Source of the DNA: Leeuwenhoekiella sp.
GTDB taxonomy: Bacteria; Bacteroidota; Bacteroidia; Flavobacteriales; Flavobacteriaceae
DNA length: 64,000 nucleotides
NCBI GenBank assembly: GCA_002708845.1
Contig: PAPI01000001.1
Coordinates: 62,001-126,000 of the forward strand
Direction: 5' to 3'
Positions 27,595-37,494 of this stretch are shown piece after piece; within the stretch, counting starts at the first letter, position 1; each line of letters starts with the position of its first letter. The position numbers were made by a program, and so were the translations under genes. The notes beneath the pieces are model-generated. The model was not told where the DNA came from and did no database searches. It saw nothing but the letters and a program-made list of their open reading frames with translations.

Positions 27595-28866
27595 ATGAAA
27601 ATTGGGGTTATCGGCCTGGGATATGTAGGTCTTCCGCTGGCGCGACTGTTTGCAACACAATACGATGTGGTAGGTTTTGACCTTATAAAAGAGCGTGTCA
27701 AAAATCTGCAGAACGGAGATGATCATACAGGAGAGGTCGAGCCTGAGCAACTTAAGGCAGTTCTAAAAGAGGTTAATTCAAGTAAAAACGGACTGTTTTG
27801 TACTTCAAACCCTGACGAACTGAAATCCGTAACCATTTTTATAGTTACGGTTCCCACACCTATAGACCAAAATAACAATCCTGATTTAAGCCCTTTAATC
27901 AGCGCTAGTAAAACGGTAGCAACTTATCTCAAGAACGAAGATGTGGTTATATATGAATCTACGGTATACCCCGGTGTCACTGAAGAGGTTTGTATTCCTA
28001 TCCTCGAAGAAAATTCGGGGCTTCAATTTAATGTTGATTTCTTTGCGGGTTATTCTCCAGAGCGTATCAATCCCGGAGATAAAACTCATACAGTTGATAA
28101 GATTAGAAAAGTGACCTCGGGCTCAAACGCAGCCACCGCAGATCTAGTTGATAATCTTTATGCTTCGGTGATTAGTGCCGGTACGTATAAAGCCGCATCC
28201 ATCAAAGTAGCCGAAGCTGCAAAGGTGATTGAAAACTCGCAGCGCGATATTAATATTGCCTTTGTAAATGAACTGGCGAAGATTTTCAATCTTTTGGAAA
28301 TAGATACCCAACAGGTACTTGAAGCTGCTGGTACAAAATGGAATTTTCTCCCGTTTAAACCAGGTTTGGTAGGTGGGCACTGCATTGGTGTGGATCCTTA
28401 TTACTTGGCACAAAAAGCCAAGCAGGTCGGTTATCACCCCGAGATTATTCTTGCCGGCAGAAGGCTCAATGACAGTATGGGTACCTATATCGCATCTCAG
28501 ATTGTAAAATTGATGGCTCAAAGAGACATCAAACTTAAAGATAGTGCGATTCTGGTTTTGGGTATTACCTTTAAAGAAAACTGTCCCGATGTACGTAACA
28601 CACGTGTAGTTGATATCATTCGGAATTTGGAAGAATATGGAGCTCAGGTTTCGGTTTATGATCCGCAGGCAGATGCAGCTTTAGTTCACGAGGAATATGG
28701 TTACACATTGATTCCAAATTTAACAGGGAAAAGATTTTCAGCAATTGTACTTGCAGTAAGTCATTCAGAATTTGCAGAGTTTAATCTTGAAGAATTAAAA
28801 GCAGAAAACGCAGTGGTTTATGACGTTAAGGGCTTTTATAAGAATGGAGTAGATGGGAGATTATAA
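27595..28866 (+). CDS. UDP-N-acetylhexosamine dehydrogenase (WbpO/TviB type)
   Basis: This is a four-electron oxidation enzyme turning a UDP-N-acetylhexosamine into the uronic acid. It has 423 residues. The NAD-binding [10 protein letters not shown] is at 7-16. The central and C-terminal UDP-sugar dehydrogenase domains carry the catalytic Cys263 in [13 protein letters not shown] and the Lys in [14 protein letters not shown] at 27595 is used; a TTG one codon earlier adds nothing. Similarity in the N-terminal part favours the WbpO/TviB/CapL group, but since a 2-epimerase follows, a WecC-like role on UDP-ManNAc is possible. Overlaps the next gene by 14 bases. Confidence 0.88.
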   Translation: MKIGVIGLGYVGLPLARLFATQYDVVGFDLIKERVKNLQNGDDHTGEVEPEQLKAVLKEVNSSKNGLFCTSNPDELKSVTIFIVTVPTPIDQNNNPDLSPLISASKTVATYLKNEDVVIYESTVYPGVTEEVCIPILEENSGLQFNVDFFAGYSPERINPGDKTHTVDKIRKVTSGSNAATADLVDNLYASVISAGTYKAASIKVAEAAKVIENSQRDINIAFVNELAKIFNLLEIDTQQVLEAAGTKWNFLPFKPGLVGGHCIGVDPYYLAQKAKQVGYHPEIILAGRRLNDSMGTYIASQIVKLMAQRDIKLKDSAILVLGITFKENCPDVRNTRVVDIIRNLEEYGAQVSVYDPQADAALVHEEYGYTLIPNLTGKRFSAIVLAVSHSEFAEFNLEELKAENAVVYDVKGFYKNGVDGRL

Positions 28867-29980
28867 AGGGCGAAAAAAAGTTTTATTTGTATTCGGAACG
28901 CGTCCTGAGGCGATTAAGCTCGCTCCTGTAATCAGACTTTTTCAGTCAGATAAAGTTTTTGAGACCCGTGTTTGTCTTACCGCACAGCATCGGGAGATGC
29001 TTGATCAGGTTCTGGATTTTTTTGAAATACGAGGAGATTATGATCTGGATCTGATGCGAAAAAATCAGGATCTGTTTGATCTCACAGCGCGAATTCTTAC
29101 GGCACTTAAAGAGCCTTTGGCAGATTTTAAGCCTGATTTGGTTTGTGTTCACGGCGATACCACAACAACTATGGCAACAAGTCTGGCTGCATTTTATGCA
29201 GGTTGTAAAGTTGCGCATATTGAAGCCGGTCTTCGCACATTTAACAAGCATTCTCCTTTTCCCGAAGAATTAAACCGTCAAATTACGGGTCGTATTGCAG
29301 ATTTTCATTTTGCACCTACATCTAGAGCTTCAGCCAATTTGGAGGCTGAAGGAATACACAGCGAAAGTGTTTTTGTGACTGGAAATACTGTTATAGACGC
29401 CCTGCAACTCACCGTTAAAAAGGTAGAAACACTGCAGCCGGCTTTTGCAGCATCGATTCCATTTCAGGAAAAAAAGATCATTCTAATCACAGGTCATCGC
29501 CGGGAGAATTTTGGCAAGGGTATGAGGCGCATTTGCGAAGCTTTAAAAAGTTTGGCGCAGCAGCGTCCAGATATTCATTTGGTCTACCCCGTGCATCTCA
29601 ATCCCAATGTGAAAAATACCGTTTTTGATATTTTGGGTGAACTTAAAAATTGCTCCCTGATTGAGCCGTTACAGTATCCTGATTTTGTATGGCTAATGAA
29701 TAAATCCTTCCTTATTGTGACTGATAGCGGAGGGGTTCAGGAAGAAGCACCCTCACTGGGGAAACCGGTACTCGTCACGCGTGACACCACAGAGCGCCCG
29801 GAGGCTGTAGATGCGGGCACAGTTTTACTTACAGGTACAAACCCCAAAAAATTGAGTGAAGGTATCTTAACTTTGCTAGACGATAAAGCGCATTACAATG
29901 CGATGAGCAAAGCCCATAACCCATATGGAGATGGCAAATCTGCCCAGCGTATTTTAGAGCTGTTAAAAGATATGCTATGA
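28853..29980 (+). CDS. wecB: UDP-N-acetylglucosamine 2-epimerase (non-hydrolysing)
   Basis: It converts UDP-GlcNAc to UDP-ManNAc. It has 375 residues with the usual GT-B-like two-domain fold: [13 protein letters not shown] at the N-terminus, [29 protein letters not shown] and [18 protein letters not shown]. All are family signatures. Overlaps the dehydrogenase by 14 bases and the rmlB gene by 4, so translation is probably coupled. With the two preceding genes it would supply N-acetylmannosaminuronic or related acidic sugars. Confidence 0.92.
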   Translation: MGDYKGRKKVLFVFGTRPEAIKLAPVIRLFQSDKVFETRVCLTAQHREMLDQVLDFFEIRGDYDLDLMRKNQDLFDLTARILTALKEPLADFKPDLVCVHGDTTTTMATSLAAFYAGCKVAHIEAGLRTFNKHSPFPEELNRQITGRIADFHFAPTSRASANLEAEGIHSESVFVTGNTVIDALQLTVKKVETLQPAFAASIPFQEKKIILITGHRRENFGKGMRRICEALKSLAQQRPDIHLVYPVHLNPNVKNTVFDILGELKNCSLIEPLQYPDFVWLMNKSFLIVTDSGGVQEEAPSLGKPVLVTRDTTERPEAVDAGTVLLTGTNPKKLSEGILTLLDDKAHYNAMSKAHNPYGDGKSAQRILELLKDML

Positions 29981-31026
29981 ATATTTTAATTACCGGAGGA
30001 GCTGGTTTTATAGGATCTCACGTCATTCGACTGTTTGTGAACAACCGGCCGGAAGATGTCATTTTCAATCTTGATGCCTTAACTTACGCTGGTAATCTTG
30101 AAAATTTAAAAGACCTTGAAGATGCTGATAATTATCAGTTTTTAAAAGTAGACATTACTGATGCGGCAAAGCTGGAGGCACTTTTTGCGGCCTATAATTT
30201 TGACAGGGTCATTCATTTGGCGGCAGAGTCTCATGTAGACCGCTCGATCAAAGATCCGCTAGCTTTTGTAAAAACCAATGTAATAGGCACCGTGAACCTT
30301 CTGAATGCATGCTTAAAATTTTGGGAAGCTCCATTCACCAACAATCTGTTCTATCACATCAGTACTGATGAGGTTTATGGCTCCTTGGGCGAAGACGGTT
30401 TATTTACAGAGACCACAGCCTATGATCCCAATTCACCTTATTCGGCTTCAAAAGCGAGTTCAGATCATTTTGTTCGCGCCTACGGCGAAACCTACAAGCT
30501 CCCTTATATTATAAGCAATTGCAGTAACAACTACGGGCCTAATCAGTTTCCTGAAAAATTACTACCGCTTTTTATAAATAATTGTATCGAAAATAAATCA
30601 CTTCCGGTTTATGGTGATGGTAATTATACCAGAGACTGGTTGTATGTACTTGATCATGCCCGTGCTATTGAACTGCTCTTTAATTCCGGTAAAATAGGCG
30701 AAACCTATAATATTGGTGGTTTTAATGAATGGAAGAATATTGAACTGGTTAAGCTTCTGTGCCGGGTTATGGATGAAAAGTTAGACAGACCAGAAGGCTC
30801 TTCTGCTGAATTGATTACTTATGTAAAAGACCGTCCCGGTCATGATAAACGCTATGCCATCGATGCGTCTAAAATAAATAGGGATTTCAACTGGCAACCT
30901 TCAGTTACTTTTGAAGAAGGTTTGCGTTTGACTGCAGATTGGTATCTTGCAAACCGTGATTGGCTGCAGGGAGTGACCAGCGGCGCCTATCGTGAATATT
31001 ACGCAGAACATTATTTAGAAAAGTAA
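29977..31026 (+). CDS. rmlB: dTDP-glucose 4,6-dehydratase
   Basis: This is the second step of dTDP-L-rhamnose synthesis, making dTDP-4-keto-6-deoxyglucose with bound NAD. It has 349 residues. [15 protein letters not shown] is at the N-terminus, with HLAAESHVDRSI, HISTDEVYGSL (catalytic Thr-Asp-Glu) and the Tyr-Lys pair in PYSASKASSDH. Starts in an ATGA overlap with the 2-epimerase stop. Nine bases separate it from rmlA. Confidence 0.96.
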   Translation: MNILITGGAGFIGSHVIRLFVNNRPEDVIFNLDALTYAGNLENLKDLEDADNYQFLKVDITDAAKLEALFAAYNFDRVIHLAAESHVDRSIKDPLAFVKTNVIGTVNLLNACLKFWEAPFTNNLFYHISTDEVYGSLGEDGLFTETTAYDPNSPYSASKASSDHFVRAYGETYKLPYIISNCSNNYGPNQFPEKLLPLFINNCIENKSLPVYGDGNYTRDWLYVLDHARAIELLFNSGKIGETYNIGGFNEWKNIELVKLLCRVMDEKLDRPEGSSAELITYVKDRPGHDKRYAIDASKINRDFNWQPSVTFEEGLRLTADWYLANRDWLQGVTSGAYREYYAEHYLEK

Positions 31027-31035
31027 CTTGTAGTT

Positions 31036-31893
31036 ATGAAAGGAATTATCTTGGCAGGAGGTTCGGGAACCCGCTTATATCCTCTTACGGTGGCGGTAAG
31101 TAAGCAATTGCTTCCGGTTTATGATAAACCCATGATTTATTATCCGCTATCGACCTTGATGCTGGCGGGTATTCAGGAAATTCTGATAATTACAACTCCA
31201 CAAGACCAGCAGGCTTTTAAAAATTTGCTGGGTGATGGTAGCGCTTTGGGTTGTAGTTTTACTTATGAAATACAGCAGGAGCCTAATGGTTTAGCGGAGG
31301 CTTTTATAATTGGAGCTGATTTTATTGGAGAAGATTCTGTGGCTTTAATTTTAGGAGACAATATTTTTTATGGTAATGGTTTAAGTAAAATGCTTCAGCA
31401 ACAAGCCCACTTAAACGGAGGTTCTATTTTTGCGTATCCTGTAAAGGATCCTAACCGATACGGAGTTGTTGAATTTGATAAGGATGGAAAAGCGATTTCT
31501 GTTGAAGAGAAACCTCAGAATCCAAAATCAAAATACGCGATTCCCGGATTGTATTTCTTTGATAATCGTGTTGTTGATTTTGCCAAAGAGGTGAAGCCTT
31601 CCGCCAGAGGCGAAAAGGAAATAACCAGTATCCAACAACGCTATTTGGAACTCGAAGAATTGCAGGTTGCGGTAATGAGCCGTGGAATGACCTGGTTCGA
31701 TACGGGAACTATTGATTCTTTAAACGAAGCGACTGATTTTGTGCGGGCCATTGAACACCGCCAGCAATTTAAAATAGGATGTATTGAAGAAGTCGCATTC
31801 CTAATGAAATACATCAATACAAATCAGCTTAAAGATTTAGCTGATAAAAATGCCAACTCTCCTTACGGAAACTACCTAAAAACACTTGTTTAA
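31036..31893 (+). CDS. rmlA: Glucose-1-phosphate thymidylyltransferase
   Basis: It makes dTDP-glucose from dTTP and glucose 1-phosphate, the entry step to dTDP-rhamnose. It has 285 residues with [13 protein letters not shown] near the N-terminus, [27 protein letters not shown] (metal-binding Asp) and [19 protein letters not shown]. Length and motifs are standard. Its stop overlaps the rmlC start by one base (TAATG). Confidence 0.96.
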   Translation: MKGIILAGGSGTRLYPLTVAVSKQLLPVYDKPMIYYPLSTLMLAGIQEILIITTPQDQQAFKNLLGDGSALGCSFTYEIQQEPNGLAEAFIIGADFIGEDSVALILGDNIFYGNGLSKMLQQQAHLNGGSIFAYPVKDPNRYGVVEFDKDGKAISVEEKPQNPKSKYAIPGLYFFDNRVVDFAKEVKPSARGEKEITSIQQRYLELEELQVAVMSRGMTWFDTGTIDSLNEATDFVRAIEHRQQFKIGCIEEVAFLMKYINTNQLKDLADKNANSPYGNYLKTLV

Positions 31894-32447
31894 TGCAGTT
31901 TATTGAAACCGGTTTTAAAGATCTATGGCTTATAGAGCCTAGTATATTTGAGGACCAAAGAGGCTATTTTTTTGAAGCTTTCAATGCCCGTGAATTTAAA
32001 AAGGCAACCGGCATAGAAGCAGTTTTTGTTCAGCAGAATCAATCAAAATCAACTAACAAGGTTTTGCGCGGTATGCACCTGCAAATAGGTGAAGCAGCCC
32101 AGGCAAAGCTGGTACACATTCTCAAGGGTAAAGTGCTTGATGTGGTGGTAGACCTACGCAGAGATGAACCTACTTTTGGTAACTATTATGCAGCTGAATT
32201 AAGTGGGGAAAATCAAAGACAATTATATGTTCCTCGGGGAATGGCTCATGGCTTTCAGGTACTTGAAGATGAAACTTTATTCACGTACAGTTGTGATAAT
32301 TATTACAATCCCAAGGCTGAATTGACTCTGAGATTCGATGACCCTGAAATTCAAATTAAGTGGCCAAAATGTGAAGGACTGAAACTTTCGGCTAAAGATC
32401 AGGCGGGTCTTGACCTAAATGAGGTGTTAAAAAAAATGTATGGCTAG
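31893..32447 (+). CDS. rmlC: dTDP-4-dehydrorhamnose 3,5-epimerase
   Basis: A small cupin-fold epimerase, third step of dTDP-rhamnose synthesis. It has 184 residues, with RGMHLQ (catalytic His), VVVDLRRDEPTFG, VPRGMAHGFQVLEDETLFTYSCDNYYNP (shared signature region) and the usual end WPKCEGLKLSAKDQ. Overlaps rmlA by 1 base and rmlD by 8. Confidence 0.95.
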   Translation: MQFIETGFKDLWLIEPSIFEDQRGYFFEAFNAREFKKATGIEAVFVQQNQSKSTNKVLRGMHLQIGEAAQAKLVHILKGKVLDVVVDLRRDEPTFGNYYAAELSGENQRQLYVPRGMAHGFQVLEDETLFTYSCDNYYNPKAELTLRFDDPEIQIKWPKCEGLKLSAKDQAGLDLNEVLKKMYG

Positions 32448-33303
32448 CGATCAACTTTCTGTATTGGTTACCGGAGCTGGAGGCCAACTTGCGCAGTGTA
32501 TACAAAAACTGCAGCCAGATTTTGATTACGCGTTTTACTTTAAAGATAGAAAAGCTCTGAATATTACAGATGCGGCTTCAATTAATTCCGCTCTGGATAA
32601 GCTAAAGCCTGATGTGATTATAAATACAGCAGCCTACACGCAGGTTGATCTTGCAGAAACCGAAACCGAACAGGCTTTTAACATAAATCATCTGGGCGTT
32701 GCAAATCTTGCTGCTCGTTGTGCAGAAAGAGTTATTAAGCTCATACATATTTCAACAGATTATGTTTTTGACGGTAAATTAGACCGGCCTTATCTGGAAA
32801 CCGACCCTACAAAACCTCAAACTGCTTACGGCAAGTCAAAATTAGCGGGAGAACACTCGATTCTGGAAGCCAAATTACCCGCATTTTGGATTCTGCGAAC
32901 TGCCTGGCTCTATAGCATTTATGGGAAGAATTTTTATAAAACCATACTTAATCTGGCGCAATCCAGAGACGAACTGAGCGTAGTAAATGATCAGACAGGA
33001 GCACCCACTCAGGCTTTGGACTTAGCCCGATTTATACTGGAGAACTTACCGAAGCTTAATAAACAAAATTCAGGAATTTACCATTATGTAAACTCAGGCC
33101 AGGCAACCTGGTTTGACTTTGCAAAGGCTATAATTGCTGAAAATGGCCTCATGACATCCGTAATCCCTGTTGCCAGCAGTCAGTATCCAACAGCGGCAAG
33201 ACGGCCTGAATATAGCGTTCTTGCTAATTCAAAGATTCAGGAGACTTTTAATTTTTCAATAAGACATTGGAGTGAGGCTTTACCGGGTCAGGCTCGTGTT
33301 TAA
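32440..33303 (+). CDS. rmlD: dTDP-4-dehydrorhamnose reductase
   Basis: It is the NAD(P)H-dependent last step giving dTDP-L-rhamnose. It has 287 residues, with VTGAGGQLAQ at 9-18, NTAAYTQVDLAETE, STDYVFDG and YGKSKLAGE (catalytic Tyr-Lys), and the C-terminal RPEYSVLANSKI. It is the last gene of the nucleotide-sugar operon. The recR promoter follows within 40 bases, with no clear terminator between. Confidence 0.95.
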   Translation: MASDQLSVLVTGAGGQLAQCIQKLQPDFDYAFYFKDRKALNITDAASINSALDKLKPDVIINTAAYTQVDLAETETEQAFNINHLGVANLAARCAERVIKLIHISTDYVFDGKLDRPYLETDPTKPQTAYGKSKLAGEHSILEAKLPAFWILRTAWLYSIYGKNFYKTILNLAQSRDELSVVNDQTGAPTQALDLARFILENLPKLNKQNSGIYHYVNSGQATWFDFAKAIIAENGLMTSVIPVASSQYPTAARRPEYSVLANSKIQETFNFSIRHWSEALPGQARV

Positions 33304-33330
33304 ATAACTTTAAAGGCTAAAAATCTTTCT

Positions 33331-33338
33331 TACCTTTG
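33331..33338 (+). promoter_or_regulatory. Predicted -7 box directly ahead of recR
   Basis: TACCTTTG is a perfect TANNTTTG. It ends only 4 bases before the recR ATG, so a transcript started here would have little or no 5' leader. No TTG was found at the right -33 distance, which lowers confidence. Confidence 0.45.
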
Positions 33339-33342
33339 ACAC

Positions 33343-33960
33343 ATGGATTTTTCATCAAAATTATTGGAGCAGGCGGTTTATGAGATGTCGCAATTACCAG
33401 GTATTGGTAAGCGTACAGCCTTGCGATTAGTGCTACATCTGTTGCGTCAAAATGAAAACCAAACCCTGCAACTTGCCGAAGCTTTGACCACTTTGCGTAC
33501 CGGTATTAAATTTTGTAAAAACTGCCATAACATTTCAGATACCGAATTGTGTGAGATTTGTGCCAACCCAAACCGCGAGGCCTCAATTGTATGTGTGGTT
33601 GAGGATGTGCGTGATGTGATGGCTATAGAAAATACCAGTCAATATCGCGGTCAGTATCACGTTTTAGGTGGAAAAATTTCTCCATTAGATGGAATAGGAC
33701 CTCAAGATTTAACCATTCAGTCTTTAAAAGAAAAAGTAAAATCTGGGGGAGTTGAAGAGGTGATTTTTGCTTTGAGTTCAACGATGGAAGGCGATACGAC
33801 CAACTTTTACATTTACCGTCAACTTGAAGAATTCAACATTAAAACATCTACAATAGCCCGAGGAATAGCCGTGGGTGACGAGCTCGAATATGCAGATGAG
33901 GTCACTTTGGGCCGAAGCATTTTACACCGCATTCCCTTCGAAAATTCACTAAAAAATTAA
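33343..33960 (+). CDS. recR: Recombination protein RecR
   Basis: A toroidal DNA-binding protein of the RecF(O)R pathway that loads RecA at gaps. It has 205 residues. The N-terminal helix-hairpin-helix is [12 protein letters not shown]. The zinc motif is C-X2-C-X8-C-X2-C (CKNCH to CEIC). The Toprim domain follows ([29 protein letters not shown]). The start [11 protein letters not shown] is standard for the family. It is sandwiched between polysaccharide genes; the GT2 gene starts 3 bases after its stop. Confidence 0.97.
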   Translation: MDFSSKLLEQAVYEMSQLPGIGKRTALRLVLHLLRQNENQTLQLAEALTTLRTGIKFCKNCHNISDTELCEICANPNREASIVCVVEDVRDVMAIENTSQYRGQYHVLGGKISPLDGIGPQDLTIQSLKEKVKSGGVEEVIFALSSTMEGDTTNFYIYRQLEEFNIKTSTIARGIAVGDELEYADEVTLGRSILHRIPFENSLKN

Positions 33961-33963
33961 TTC

Positions 33964-35082
33964 ATGCGGCTTTCGGTGATTATTGTGAGCTACAAGGTGC
34001 CCCATTACCTGCAGCTCTGTCTCGAAAGCGTGACGCGTTCCCTTACTGGTATAGATTCTGAAATTATCGTAGTCGATAACGCTTCAGAAGATGATACGCT
34101 TGCAATGGTCAAAACTGCTTTTCCGCAGGTAAAATGCATCGCAAATACCAGAAATGTTGGGTTTTCTAAAGCAAACAATCAGGGCGTGGCATTAGCTTCC
34201 GGAGAATACGTTTGTATTTTAAACCCGGATACAATGGTATCGCAGTCATGCTTTCAGGAAGTTCTGGCTTTCGCCGAAAACAAAGAAAATTTAGGAGCTG
34301 TAGGCGTAAGACTCATTGATGGTACAGGTAATTTTCTCCCGGAAAGTAAACGCAATCTTACCACGCCAAAAGTGAGCGTACAAAAACTATTGGGCAACAG
34401 TAAATCGTATTATGCCAACAATCTTGATGAAGCAGAAACCGGAAAGGTAGCTATTCTCGTTGGTGCTTTTATGTTTCTGAAGAAGCAGGTTTATGATGAA
34501 GTAGGGGGCTTTGATGAGCTTTTTTTTATGTATGGCGAGGACATTGATTTGAGCTATGCCATTACTCAAAAAGGTTATGATAATTATTATTTAGGAACTA
34601 CTTCGGTTTTACATTTTAAAGGCGAAAGTACGGTAAAAGACCGGGAGTATGCGCGCCGGTTTTATGGGGCAATGCGTCTTTTTGCCCGAAAGCATTTTCA
34701 TAACAGTAAGCTTATTGATTTGTTTTTAAATTTTGTGACCAAAAGCATCAGTTATACCTATGATAAAGCTAAACCTGTAAAGAAATCAAATGCCGGTTTT
34801 GCAAAGCAATTTTGGGTAAGCGATGCCAGTAGCCTTCCTGAGGCATTGAAAGGAAAGGCTGCGGTTCTCAAGTGGAGTGAGTTAACCGATTGTTATACAG
34901 TTAAATGGATGAGTACACGTTTTATTTTTGACCTTCAGGGAAGCTCAACTTCCCAGATTATTGAAATTATGCAAGGGTTAAAAAACCGTCAAAATACATT
35001 CCGCATACGCCCTTCAAATTGTAATTTTAGCTGCGGCAGTGATTCTGCTGCCGGGCGTGGCGAAGTGGAAAAATGGGTGTAA
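33964..35082 (+). CDS. Glycosyltransferase family 2
   Basis: This cytoplasmic-face glycosyltransferase transfers a sugar from an NDP-sugar, probably in surface glycan assembly. It has 372 residues. The GT-A fold covers about 1-230: LSVIIVSYKVPHYL, EIIVVDNASEDDT, NTRNVGFSKANNQG, LNPDTMV (DxD-type metal site) and FDELFFMYGEDIDLSYAI, a pattern common in rhamnosyltransferase-like members. The last 100 residues (about 270-372) form an extra domain with a Cys/Ser/Arg-rich end that I do not recognise. It starts 3 bases after recR, so it is co-transcribed with it. Acceptor and donor are unknown, though dTDP-rhamnose from the adjacent operon is an obvious candidate. Confidence 0.9.
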   Translation: MRLSVIIVSYKVPHYLQLCLESVTRSLTGIDSEIIVVDNASEDDTLAMVKTAFPQVKCIANTRNVGFSKANNQGVALASGEYVCILNPDTMVSQSCFQEVLAFAENKENLGAVGVRLIDGTGNFLPESKRNLTTPKVSVQKLLGNSKSYYANNLDEAETGKVAILVGAFMFLKKQVYDEVGGFDELFFMYGEDIDLSYAITQKGYDNYYLGTTSVLHFKGESTVKDREYARRFYGAMRLFARKHFHNSKLIDLFLNFVTKSISYTYDKAKPVKKSNAGFAKQFWVSDASSLPEALKGKAAVLKWSELTDCYTVKWMSTRFIFDLQGSSTSQIIEIMQGLKNRQNTFRIRPSNCNFSCGSDSAAGRGEVEKWV

Positions 35083-35161
35083 TTGATTAATTCAAAAATA
35101 TATCTGTTTATTTTTATTAAATTCGCAAAATATATCAACCAGAAACTTTTCTATTAATAAT

Positions 35162-36508
35162 ATGGCAAAATTTGAACTTAAGTTACCCAAAATGGGAGAA
35201 AGTGTTGCGGAAGCTACAGTGACTAATTGGCTCAAAGAGGTTGGGGACACCATTGAACTGGATGAACCCGTTGTTGAGATTGCCACAGATAAGGTAGATA
35301 GTGAAGTGCCCAGTGAAGTTTCGGGTATTTTGATTGAAAAGTTTTACGAGGCAGATGATGTGGTTAAAGTGGGTGAAACATTAGCGATTATTGAGATTGA
35401 AGGCGATGATGCCTTGTCTGAATCCGACTTTGAACCCGAGCCATCATCTGAATCAAATACTAAACAAACCGAAGAGACAGAAACCGGGGAAGTAGAAGAA
35501 GCAGAAGCTCTTGTCAATAAAGCCATGGATACGGCCTCCAAATCTTCCATTTCCAATTCCGAAGATCGCTTTTATTCTCCTTTGGTTAAAAATATTGCCC
35601 AGCAGGAAGGTATTTCTCAAGAAGAATTAGATACTGTAGATGGAACAGGCCTTGAAGGCCGGGTTACAAAAGATGATATTTTGGCTTATGTTGAGTCACG
35701 TAAATCCGGTAAAAAATCGGAAGCAAAGCAGCCCGAACAGCCTAAAACCGAATCCAGGCCAGCCGCTCAATCCCAGGCAACTCCGGTAAGTGTAAATGGA
35801 GGTGATGAGATTATAGAAATGAGCCGAATGGGCAAGATGATTGCCAAGCATATGGTTGCTTCGGTACAAACATCAGCTCACGTGCAGTCGTTTATTGAGG
35901 TAGATGTGACCGCAATTGTAAAATGGAGAGAGCGTGTTAAGAATGAATTTCAAAAGCGGGAAGGTGAAAAACTGACGTATACACCCATATTTATGGAAGC
36001 TGTGGCTAAAGCCATTCGCGATTTCCCAATGATCAATATTTCGGTAGATGGCGACCGTGTTATTAAGCGCAAAAACATCAATTTAGGAATGGCTGCCGCC
36101 TTACCTGATGGCAATCTTATTGTTCCTGTTATACGAAACGCAGATCAGCTTAACCTTGTAGGTATGGCCAAGGCGGTGAATGATTTGGCAGGTCGTGCCC
36201 GGGCTGGTAAGCTTAAGCCAGACGATACTCAGGGAGGCACCTACACCGTGACCAATGTGGGAACTTTTGGCAGTGTAATGGGCACTCCCATTATCAATCA
36301 GCCGCAGGTAGGAATTTTAGCCCTAGGGGCCATTCGCAAAGTTCCAGCTGTTATTGAGACTCCCGAAGGTGATTTTATAGGCATCCGTCATAAAATGTTT
36401 CTATCGCACAGTTATGATCATCGTGTAGTAAATGGTGCTTTAGGCGGCCAGTTTGTGCAGCGGGTAGCTCAGTACCTTGAAGATTGGGATAGTGATAGAC
36501 AGATTTAA
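35162..36508 (+). CDS. Dihydrolipoamide acyltransferase (E2) of a 2-oxoacid dehydrogenase
   Basis: This is the core E2 subunit that carries the acyl group on a lipoyl arm and passes it to CoA. It has 448 residues. The lipoyl domain (2-77) has the modified Lys44 in EIATDKVDSEVPS. An acidic, Ser/Glu-rich linker comes next, followed by the E1/E3-binding domain (about 136-178, PLVKNIAQQEGIS and GRVTKDDIL), a second flexible linker, and the catalytic domain (about 220-445) with SHSYDHRVVNGALGG holding the catalytic His and Asp region. No E1 or E3 gene is adjacent. Branched-chain and 2-oxoglutarate E2s look alike; the single lipoyl domain and the lone gene do not decide between them. Confidence 0.92.
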   Translation: MAKFELKLPKMGESVAEATVTNWLKEVGDTIELDEPVVEIATDKVDSEVPSEVSGILIEKFYEADDVVKVGETLAIIEIEGDDALSESDFEPEPSSESNTKQTEETETGEVEEAEALVNKAMDTASKSSISNSEDRFYSPLVKNIAQQEGISQEELDTVDGTGLEGRVTKDDILAYVESRKSGKKSEAKQPEQPKTESRPAAQSQATPVSVNGGDEIIEMSRMGKMIAKHMVASVQTSAHVQSFIEVDVTAIVKWRERVKNEFQKREGEKLTYTPIFMEAVAKAIRDFPMINISVDGDRVIKRKNINLGMAAALPDGNLIVPVIRNADQLNLVGMAKAVNDLAGRARAGKLKPDDTQGGTYTVTNVGTFGSVMGTPIINQPQVGILALGAIRKVPAVIETPEGDFIGIRHKMFLSHSYDHRVVNGALGGQFVQRVAQYLEDWDSDRQI

Positions 36509-36532
36509 ATCATTAGCTAGTACATAAATTTC

Positions 36533-36562
36533 AAATCCCTCTTCCTGCAAGAGGGATTTTTT
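36533..36562 (+). terminator. Intrinsic terminator of the E2 gene
   Basis: AAATCCCTCTT, a 5-base loop, and AAGAGGGATTT form a perfect 11-base stem (36533-36559) followed by T residues. It sits 24 bases after the E2 stop. Confidence 0.88.
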
Positions 36563-36690
36563 ATGGAATACAGTTCGTATCTGGGGTGTGAATTTCCTGA
36601 TTTATGGAAATCTATCCCTCTTCTAACGCTGTGCTTAATTAAAAAATCGTTTAACAACAGATAAATCCCGACGATTTAAATTGGGTAATG

Positions 36691-36698
36691 TACTTTTG
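36691..36698 (+). promoter_or_regulatory. Predicted -7 box of the exonuclease gene
   Basis: TACTTTTG is a perfect TANNTTTG, followed by CA, 17 bases before the ATG at 36716. No TTG lies at the expected -33 spacing. Confidence 0.5.
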
Positions 36699-36715
36699 CA
36701 GAAACAACCACATCT

Positions 36716-37492
36716 ATGAATTTAAATCTCTCCAGACCTATTTGTTTTTTTGATTTGGAAACTACCGGAATCAACGTTGCAAATGATCGAATCGTTGAAA
36801 TTTCAGTTTTAAAGGTTTTTCCTAACGGAAAAGAAGAAAAGCATACCTGGCTGGTAAACCCAACAATTCCTATTCCGCCGGAAACTACGGCAGTTCACGG
36901 TATAAAGGATGAAGATGTCGCAGACAAGCCTACCTTTAAAGAATTAGCCAGTGAGATCAACAACCTGATTAAAGATTCAGATCTGGCCGGTTTCAATTCC
37001 AATCGTTTTGATATTCCTTTATTAGCCGAAGAGATGCTTCGTGCCGATATTGACTTTGATATGAAAAACCGAAATGCGATTGATGTGCAGACCATTTTCC
37101 ACAAGATGGAACAACGCACACTCAGCGCGGCCTATAAATTTTATTGTGATCAAAATCTGGATGATGCTCATAGTGCCGAGGCAGATACTATAGCAACTTA
37201 CGAAGTGCTAAAAGCCCAGCTCGACCGTTACGAAGGCCTGGAGAACAATATGAAAAGTCTGGCAGAATTTAGTGCCCGTAAGAAGTTTGCAGATTTTGCA
37301 GGCTTCATTGCCTTTAATAAAGAAGGGGAAGAAGTGTTCTCTTTTGGAAAGCATAAAGGCAAAAAAGTGGAAGAAGTGCTTGACAATGAACCCGGCTATT
37401 TTGGCTGGATTCAAAATGCTGACTTTCCGCTATATACAAAAAAAGTACTTACCGGTATCAAGTTGCGAAAATTGAATACGAAGCTTGGGTAG
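36716..37492 (+). CDS. DnaQ-like DEDDh 3'-5' exonuclease
   Basis: A 258-residue nuclease. The exonuclease fold (1-180) has the DEDDh residues Asp13 and Glu15 (FFDLETTG), Asp99 (NSNRFDIPLL), and His152 and Asp157 (AHSAEADT). A small C-terminal domain (about 205-250, SFGKHKGKKVEEVL) resembles the extra domain found in some exonuclease X-like proteins. It probably acts in proofreading or repair rather than as the Pol III epsilon subunit, because of the extra domain. It is the first gene of a run with the next starting 2 bases after its stop. Confidence 0.9.
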   Translation: MNLNLSRPICFFDLETTGINVANDRIVEISVLKVFPNGKEEKHTWLVNPTIPIPPETTAVHGIKDEDVADKPTFKELASEINNLIKDSDLAGFNSNRFDIPLLAEEMLRADIDFDMKNRNAIDVQTIFHKMEQRTLSAAYKFYCDQNLDDAHSAEADTIATYEVLKAQLDRYEGLENNMKSLAEFSARKKFADFAGFIAFNKEGEEVFSFGKHKGKKVEEVLDNEPGYFGWIQNADFPLYTKKVLTGIKLRKLNTKLG

Positions 37493-37494
37493 CG

